Positions 56,718 to 64,000 of a DNA stretch of 64,000 bases are shown here, in pieces. A model generated the notes under the pieces. It was not told the DNA's origin, made no database searches, and saw only the letters and a program-made list of their open reading frames with translations. Every line of letters begins with the position of its first letter. The stretch's first letter is position 1. A program made the position numbers and the translations under genes. Source of the DNA: Helianthus annuus (Eukaryota > Streptophyta > Magnoliopsida > Asterales > Asteraceae); contig NC_035448.2 of NCBI RefSeq assembly GCF_002127325.2, positions 90,162,546 to 90,226,545 of the forward strand. Direction: 5' to 3'.

Positions 56718-56809
56718 CGGGGGGATGATGTGACACCCCGTTGAAACACTCTAGCTTGACAGTGGCTGCTTTAACTTTCGGGACGAAAGTTCTTAAAACT
56801 TGGGGATAA
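56718..56809 (+). other. D double polypurine-tract region
   Basis: CGGGGGGATGA before TGTGACACCCC at 56731, and CTTGGGGATAA before TGTGACACTCT at 56810. D's own 5' end uses the second. Confidence 0.8.
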
Positions 56810-59109
56810 TGTGACACTCTAGGTTTTTCCGAACGAACACCTTGTAATATTTTGTGTATATAAAGGTTATTTAATGAAAACGTGATCCTTATTTGCATAA
56901 TGTGTGTTGTATGTACGTATTATATATATTTATGAGAGCCGAGACCACGACCCGAGACCATGACTCGCAACCACTCGGTTGCCAGTGGGCCACTCGGTCT
57001 CGAGTGGGCCTTTGGGCCGTAACCGGTTTGGGCCGAAACCCCAAGCCCAACTCAAAGACCCCTTGTATATAAATCCCACCTTTCCCCACTTCCTTCATTT
57101 TACACACACACTTCTCCTATTCTCTCTCAACTAGAAACCCCAAACAACAACAACCCATTCTCTTCTTCCAACTTTCGGATTCAAGCAAGGAATCTCGGAC
57201 AAGAATCTCGGACAAAATTCATCACTCGGACACTTCATCTTCCCTCATTTTCTTCCTTTGTTTTCGGCTCCTTCTTCACAAACCGGTTAGTGTTACATAT
57301 GTGTAATGGATGCCTTGTATGAAATGTTTTTGAACTAGAAAGTGCTTGGTTAGAAACATTATGCATGATTCTAGGATGATTTGTGAAGTTGACTATATGT
57401 GAAAACCATTTATGTATGAATACTTGCTAACATGTTTAAAATGACTAACAAAAGGTAGTCTAAGAATAATTATGGCTAACCATACCATGCTTCTTTATTT
57501 CTTGCAAAAATGATGATGATTAAACATAAGATTTCGGCTATATAATGTATGTTTTCTTGTTTTGCATCATGATCTTGTCAAAAATATGTAAGTTTTGGTT
57601 CAAGAAGGTGTGATTATGTTTGACATGAAAACCCTAAAAATGATGAACATAGGATGAACTTGTTTGAATATGATTGAAGATTTCAAAATGGCAAAGTTTG
57701 ATCTATTTTTACTAATAGTCAGATTAGGCAAAGTTGTTAGTGGAACCTCATTGGCCGTTTCCCGATTTGGGCCTGAATACATGGTACAAATTGGACTGAT
57801 GCATCTGCATCATCACGTGTACATGAAAGGGACAGCATTCCGACTCGCAACCGCACCGTTGCGACTCGCAACCAAGGCATGACAACTCGAAACCACGTGA
57901 TTGCGACTCGAGACTACGACGGTTGCGACTCGCAACCACAACGTGACAACTCGAGACCACACGGTTGCGACTCGCAACCACAGCGTGACAAGCCGAGACC
58001 TCCTGGTTGCGACTCGAGACCGCCTGGTTGCGAGTGGGCTGTCCATTTTGGTTATTGGGCCGATATGTGTAATATGGGCTATCTGTTGACTGGACTATGT
58101 ATTACTGTTTGATTTCGTATATGATAAGGCCGGCCCAGTAACCCACTGTTTACTTGTATGCACGATACGTGTTAGTTATGTGTAAGTTTTTACGTGAATG
58201 CTTGTACACCAAACCTGACCTATACCGGTAACCATGTTAGGACGTGGTGACCAACGTATTTGACAAGTGACCTAATCTGCCGAGCAACCCAAGGTGAGTT
58301 CACACACTAAAAGCATGCGTCCCGCGGAGGGACACGAACAAACTACCAACTTTGGGAAAAACATTTTGGACCCATTACTCCGGGGGAAACAGAATGGGTA
58401 ATTACTATCTCCGGGGGAGATACGTTTGGATATTATTTATAAATCACAACTAGCCATGCTAAACGAAACTCTATCACCTTAAGTCCCTGCTTACAGTACC
58501 GATTAATCGCCGGGGGCGAACGGGTTATTAGTTGATAGCGCTATTAGGTTTGACAACCTCACACCGTGACCGGGGGGATCGGGCGTGAACTAGTAGACCT
58601 TGCAACATGGTCAATGACGATAGACATTGACTCGGGGCACGAATATTTATATTCCGTCAACAGTTTCGGTATCCACAGTTTAGTGAGCTTACAGATGGGG
58701 TAGCTCCCCATAACGTGATTATAAATGCTTTATCTAAACAACTTAAGTTTTTGGTAAACTAAAACTGGACAACTAGTGAACTCACTCAGCATTATTGTTG
58801 ACCCCTTACTGCATGCTTTGCAGGTGATCAGTGACTTAGGAGCTGCTGCTTGGGGATGTGTAGTGTGCGTCAAACCCGTGTGTTGGGTTAATTATTTCGA
58901 ACTAAGAACTATCTTTTGAACTACTTTGGTTTATGCTTCCGCTGTTTTGTTAAACTAATTACCGAACCTAAACTCTGATGTTGCTAATTACTTCGGATAT
59001 TAAATATTTCTACAATTAATTAAATGCTCAGTATAATTGGTGGCTGGATCCTGGTCAGTCACGCCCTCGAAGTGGGTGTTATCCGCAGGTGGATTTTGGG
59101 GGTGTGACA
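56810..59109 (+). repeat. D 3' LTR
   Basis: 2300 bp, about 99.7 percent identical to the 5' copy by eye, followed by TSD TAAAA. ORFs in it mirror those of the 5' LTR and are not genes. Confidence 0.97.
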
Positions 59110-60083
59110 TAAAACAACCTCATGGTACAATGACCATTAGGAGGAGTAGAACTGTGAGAATCCACTCACTATATGCAAAAATCAAAATTTCAACAAAAGA
59201 AATTTGAGGATCTTACCTGGAATTTCGTGTGATAGCTGGTTGTTAGGTGACATTACCATGGAATGTCGAACATAGCGTATTCGCTATAAATGAAATAGGG
59301 GGAATGCAAAGGCATGTGACTTCTTTTGCAGCACCAACAACTGTGAGTCTCTTTAGACTAAGTACTGACTGTTGTGAAATCTTGTTCTAACGTACCTTAA
59401 CGAGATTCATGTCGTTTACATGATCGCGTGGCAAAGTGCCGCATCTCGGTCGGTAGTTCTCCCGCTACCGGGATTAGCATCGCGGTTATCGTGCCCGATC
59501 ATGTTTTCCAAAGGCCTTGCCTCGAAAGTCGTGTATGATATACTTCGACGTCCGCTGATGTATAGTTTGAGTTTCAGGTATACTTGTGCACTAGCATTTC
59601 GTTCTGCGTAGAATGTGATGTGCTCCGACATCCATGGACGTATAATTTGAGTTTCATGTATTCTTGTGCACTACCATTTCGTTCCGCGTAGGTTACCTGC
59701 TCGGGTAAATAAGATAGCATGGACGACAGAATATAATGGCGTTTACCGGAGTTAATAGTCGCAGTTCCTACATAATGACCTTTAATGGATATTTGACATA
59801 AGTTCCCCAAAGGTCCTAGATGCATGTTATCAAAACTCTCAAGGTTTTTCTTTCTGTATGTAATCGTTTCATGTACTGTGTATCAAACATAACTCTTGTG
59901 CATGTTTAAGATCAAAACTATTGACTCATTGTTCTTGGCAACGGTTGGAACCTATATTCGAGTCCTAGGTGTTCTGTATGTGTTCAAGTCTTGATATCTA
60001 AGTCCCCAGAGGATAGTGAGGCTAAAGCCTAGGTATCTCTACAGAAACCTAATTCGCTGAAACCTATAGCTCTGATACCAATC
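59110..60083 (-). other. H internal region right of D, with PBS
   Basis: Non-coding. PBS TGGTATCAGAGCTAT on the minus strand at 60080-60066. A two-copy tandem repeat of about 80 bp at 59541-59700 (phrases TTTGAGTTTCAKGTAT and TTGTGCACTA-CATTTCGTT). No gene seen. Confidence 0.6.
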
Positions 60084-60491
60084 TGTCACACCCTGAAATA
60101 TCAGAGCTTGGTGTGACTGGACCGGTATCTTCATTGCACAGTAGAAGCAAATAAGCTAAGACTTCTATAAATGAACGTCGCTAAGTACTCGAATCCCCAT
60201 GGGTTCTCCTATTCCAACCGTTCCATAGTTTTGAGAATGCAACCTAGAAAGAAACATGCGAAAAATCAACGTAAAGTTGAGCGAGTTCATAGTTTGTTTG
60301 TTAAATATCAAATGTGTTTTAAAACACTTGTAATCTTGCATTTGAAAAACCGGTTTGTGAGATCTTAATATCTCAAAGCATTTGAAATGTCGTCTTTGTA
60401 TATCGGTAACGAAATGTTTTATGTTATGTTTATAAACCGATATATGTAACTATTGAGTTTGTAAACCAGTAATGAAATGTTTTCTATCGTA
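60084..60491 (-). repeat. H 5' LTR, terminal part
   Basis: Begins on the plus strand with TGTCACACCC next to the PBS and runs right until L1c. The rest is beyond the window. Confidence 0.65.
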
Positions 60492-60503
60492 TTTTTTTTT
60501 TTT

Positions 60504-60520
60504 GGGTAAAGGTTTCACCC
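60504..60520 (-). other. L1c 3'-terminal stem-loop
   Basis: GGGTGAA pairs with TTTACCC around ACC (one G-U pair), directly before the A tail; equivalent to 10213-10228 and 40908-40923. Confidence 0.6.
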
Positions 60521-60722
60521 TGGTAAATTTTATATCACAACAAAACCAAAAAGGAACAAGTGGTAGACAGAGACGACTACCAATTCAAATCCCCGACATG
60601 CCGGGGAAATGTACAACCAAGAAAGAAAAACATCTAACGCACGAACCACAACTAGACACCAAACAAATCAGACTAGCATCCTAGACGAACACTAATTAGA
60701 TCTGAGCATTAACACAACCATA

Positions 60723-63702
60723 TTAGCCTAGTTGATCGTAAATTACTAGCCCTTTCGGCAGCTTCCAATCTTCAAGAATTTTCACCACTTGTCTCGAATC
60801 CTTGAACTTCAAAGTTACCAACTTCAATCGAACCGAGGAGTTGACCGCATCCGCAACTTGCTGAGTTGAGCGTTGCGTGCTCGCAAACAACCTGGAATTC
60901 CTTTCTAGCCAAATCTGATAAACGGACGCTGCAACCAGAATCCTTCCAATAACGTGCTTTGCTAATTTTGAACCTGATGTGAGAACAAGATGCTGAAAAA
61001 TGTCCTCCCACTTATCCGAGATGTGTTGCATTGCTCCCATGGGTTTAACTATCATCCACACTTGTGTCGAAAAAGGGCATTCGAAGAATAAATGCGTTCG
61101 AGAATCAATACCGTGCTGACACAAAGGACAACACATCAGCCGCAAGTTTACGGGACCACCAACCTCCCAAGGCTTCAACCTATCTTGCGTCTTCAGCTTG
61201 TTCCCAATCACTAGCCACATGAGAAATGCATGACGCGGTATACACTGAGAAAACCAAACTACTCGATACCAGTTTACACTTGGGTTGCTTAACCGAAGTG
61301 TATCCCAAACATTCTTGGATGAGTATGTTGTTTCCTTTCCGTTATTATCAATCCAGGCAACGGTGTCTTTTTTATTTGGCGTTAAACTCGGGATCTACAT
61401 ATTTGCTAGAGCCGGGTATGTGTCTAGCCAAACCTCCGGCCATAACCATTGACCATCATTCACCACTTCCGCTAGCTTTGTGTTAATGCCAAAACCCGCT
61501 TGTTGAAACATCCTTGGCGTAATAAAGCTCCCAATTGGATCCGCATGGGACCATTTATCATACCAATCGAATGTCGCCATGCCATCTCCTATCTTTGACC
61601 ACACATGCTCACGGATAATCGGTCTAAGCTTTAAGATTTTTCTCCACCCCCACGTATTTCCTTGCTTAATCGGAACATCCCAAAAACACCTTTGTTTCAG
61701 CTTATATGTGTGAATCCACTTAACCCAAAGAGACTCTCGATTAGTTAAGAGGCTCCACACATGAAAGGTCATCAAAGCCTTATTCACATCGTCTACACGT
61801 TTAATCCCCAACCCCCCTTCCTCTCTAGGCCGACATATAGTTTTCCACGCAACCTTTGCCTTACCTTTCCCTACTGAGCCGCTTTTCCATAGAAAATCTT
61901 TCATTTTCCTTTCGAGCTCCTTGGTAATACGCTTTGGCAAAATAAAGACAGATGCCCAATAGACGTGCATAGACGACAGAACTGATCTGATGAGTTGAAG
62001 TCTTCCCGCGAATGAAAGAAACTTGTTTCCCCAATACGTGATTCTATTTTCCATTTTTTCAACAAGAATCTGGCAATCTTTATACACTAACCGTGAGGAA
62101 ATAAGGGGAACGCCAAGATATTTAACAGGAAGGTGACCTTCTTTGAACGACACAAGGTCCAGAATCCTTTGTTTAACCTGGTTGGTCACGTTAGCAAAGT
62201 AAACCGTGCTTTTATGGATGCTTGGAACTAAACCTGACATGTTTTTAAAACTTTCAAGAGCTTCTAGCACAAGTTTGACCGATTTAATCTCGCCTCTTGC
62301 AAACATAAACAAATCGTCAGCAAAACATAAGCTCACAATTCGTTGATTATCACATTTATTATGAAACCGAAAATTCAATGAAGAAGCAACCATGTGATCA
62401 AGCCGAAGAGTAAGAACTTCCATCACGAGGGTAAACAAGTAGGGCGACATCGGGTCGCCTTGTCTGAGCCCCCTTTCACCTTTGAAAAAACCATGCAAGC
62501 TACCGTTAATGCTCAACGAGAACGTAGTGGATGAGATACACTTCATAATCCATTCAACCATACGGTCATGGAATCCGAACCCTATGATGATTCGTCTCAA
62601 AAAACTCCAATCAACTGTATCATATGCCTTCTGAATATCGATTTTAAAAGCACATCTAGGCGGTCCCGTATTTCTGTGATAATTATGCATCAGTTCTTGC
62701 GTGAGCATAATGTTGTCAGTAATTCTCCAGCCCGGGATAAATGCCGATTGGTTTATGCTAACCAACTCCTGCAACCCTTGCTTGATTCTATTGGTGATTA
62801 TTTTACTCAGACATTTGTATATCGTGTTGCAGCAAGATATTGGTCTATAATCCGTGACATACTCCGGAGTGGACTTTTTAGGGATTAGAGCAATGATAGT
62901 ATGGTTTACCTCCTTTAAGAGTTTACCATTCCTGAAAAATTCCCTAACCGCAAGACAAACATCGCTCCCTACCGTGTTCCATGCTTTTTTAAAGAAGACA
63001 GACGAGAACCCATCCGGGCCCGGAGCCTTATTGTCCCCAATATCAAACATGGCATTCTTTATTTCCTCATTCGTCACCTCCCTCACCATCAACTGAGCTT
63101 TGTCAGGGTTCAGCTTTTTGACAAAAAGTTCAGGGGTAGGGTTCACCAAATTATTTACTCTTTGGCCAAGAAAGTTTTCATAGTGATCTAGGAGCGCTTT
63201 AGCAGCATCTATACCTTCATGTTGCGTCCCATTAACATCCTTAACTATCTCAATTCTGCTGCGATGGTTTTTGCTTTTGAGTGAGTTGTGAAAAAACGTT
63301 GTGTTCGCATCTCCAGCCCCGAGCCATTCAACTTTAGCTTTTTGTTTGAGGAAACATTCTTCATCACTTGACGCTTCCATAAAATCTTTGTATGTCACGG
63401 CCTCCTTGTCTCTCAACTCTACATTATTCGGATCACTATCTAACTGGATCTGAATTTTATCCAGTTCTTTGCGTAAATTATCCACCTTCTTGTGTAAATT
63501 GCCTTGGTCATGAAGCAACTTCCTAAGAGGCACCTTTAACGATCTCAGCTTCGACGTTAACCTGAACATATGACACCCAATCACTTCCTCATTCCACTTA
63601 TCGGTCACTACTTCCAGAAATTCTTTCTTATTTGCAATGAAGTTTGCAAATTTGAAAGGTTTTGGTTTTTCTTTCGACAAGGATGGAATTTTTAGTATAC
63701 AT
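60723..63702 (-). pseudogene. L1c ORF2 (reverse transcriptase part) with one stop
   Basis: About 990 codons in one frame with a single stop, TAG at 61395-61397, between the RT and zf-RVT domains. It starts mid-endonuclease (C-I-L-K, then KPFKFANF); RT motifs KAPGPDGF, IPKK, RPISCCN, QKAYDTVDW, GLRQGDPMSPYLF and FADD near 62310; zf-RVT CCPLC...THLFFEC near 61120; end near QIWLERNSRLF. Related to L1b but clearly diverged. With only one lesion in the visible part it is less decayed than L1b. Confidence 0.94.
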
Positions 63703-64000
63703 TGTCACACCCCCAAAATCCACCTGCGGAGTATCACCGCTTGGGAGCGTGACTGACCAGGATCAAGCCACCAATCATATCGAACATGTAAGTAATATCA
63801 AATATAATAAATGTAAACCAATCATTCAATATGATAGGTGTTCAAAACATAATCATAGTTTATAAGTATAGCGGAAGCATAAGTACGAAAGCCCAAATGT
63901 GTAACATAAGTTCAATAAGTTCAAAACATAATCCATGCTCCACAACGACCTGCTCCTCCCTGTGCAAGCTCCATGTATCTAACGACCTGCAAGGCATGTA
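63703..64000 (-). mobile_element. I: C-family LTR, partial, at right edge
   Basis: TGTCACACCCCCAAAATCC followed by sequence parallel to 29929-30230 and 37188-37490, diverged from C. In this orientation it is the 3' end of a minus-strand LTR, so the element extends right. TACAT at 63698-63702 should be its target duplication. Confidence 0.88.

Larger units (their letters stand above)
49722..59109 (+). mobile_element. D: young Ty3/gypsy chromovirus-like element with integrase deletion
   Basis: Plus-strand element: 5' LTR 49722-52021, PBS 52025-52042, gag-pol 52305-56717, polypurine tract, 3' LTR 56810-59109 (both LTRs 2300 bp). TSD TAAAA at 49717-49721 and 59110-59114. By eye the LTRs differ at about six positions (for example near 49896, 50048, 50138, 51075). 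Same lineage as A and C by protein, but a different LTR family. Confidence 0.97.
46013..60491 (-). mobile_element. H: LTR retrotransposon without recognisable gag-pol, host of D
   Basis: Minus-strand order: 5' LTR ending GGGTGTGACA at 60084, PBS at 60080-60066, internal DNA 60065-59110 and, after removal of D, 49716-47931, polypurine tract 47930-47921, 3' LTR 47920 leftward. The internal region is only about 2.7 kb, has no Gag or Pol motif, and carries tandem repeats. It therefore looks like a non-autonomous derivative, or an element with its coding part deleted. Confidence 0.65.
60492..63702 (-). mobile_element. L1c: LINE with ORF2, interrupted by I
   Basis: Minus-strand LINE: tail of twelve A (60503-60492), 3' hairpin GGGTGAA/TTTACCC (60520-60504), 3' UTR, ORF2 60723-63702. 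At 63702 it is cut inside the endonuclease coding sequence by the LTR of I; the 5' part must lie beyond the window unless truncated. Confidence 0.93.

Overview
This window is nuclear DNA from a flowering plant and consists entirely, as far as I can support, of nested retrotransposons; I find no host gene, tRNA, rRNA or CRISPR array. The evidence is Ty3/gypsy gag-pol polyproteins with chromodomain-like C-termini, primer-binding sites complementary to initiator-Met tRNA, L1-type LINEs whose ORF1 has DUF4283 plus one CCHC knuckle, and long LTRs beginning TGTGACA or TGTAACA. The overall look resembles composite-family (Asteraceae) genomes, but that attribution is from general impression only.

Layout, left to right (names A-I and L1a-d are mine). 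L1a (1-2664, minus, runs off the left edge) abuts F (2665-5143, minus), an LTR-like block lying in the 5' LTR of B. B (plus strand, old gypsy) holds PBS and leader from 5713, gag debris to 8636, pol at 23960-27289 and a 3' LTR at 27376-29928 plus 39456-39781. B is split by A (8637-23954, plus; TSD GTCAA), whose own 5' LTR is split by L1b (10205-15840, minus). B's 3' LTR is split by C (29929-39455, minus), an intact element with nearly identical LTRs. B itself appears to sit inside G (39782-46012, minus; also containing truncated L1d), G inside the 3' LTR of H (46013-60491, minus). H has no recognisable gag or pol and hosts D (49722-59109, plus; TSD TAAAA) in its internal region and L1c (60492-63702, minus) in its 5' LTR. 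L1c is cut by the LTR of a C-family element, I, that leaves the window on the right.

Relative ages follow from nesting and from LTR comparison by eye: C is youngest (LTRs indistinguishable apart from one 29-bp insertion), D is young (about six differences in 2300 bp), A is older (a few tens of differences in about 2340 bp), B older still (three stops in pol, 5' LTR broken). Only C has an uninterrupted full-length polyprotein. D has an open frame but lacks the third integrase catalytic residue.

The most unusual signals are not genes. (1) The A/C LTRs carry arrays of seven short hairpins whose stems change with compensating substitutions while the five-base loop AA(A/G/T)CC stays fixed; H carries a different array with loop ACAA, and D one with GGG loops. 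(2) Elements of the A/C/D group have two tandem polypurine-tract plus TGTGACA junctions about 100 bp apart; A integrated with the outer one, C and D with the inner one. (3) A and D share a phase-1 GT-AG intron in gag which C lacks precisely. (4) One C LTR contains a 16-nt insertion consisting only of a LINE 3' tail, flanked by a 13-bp target duplication.
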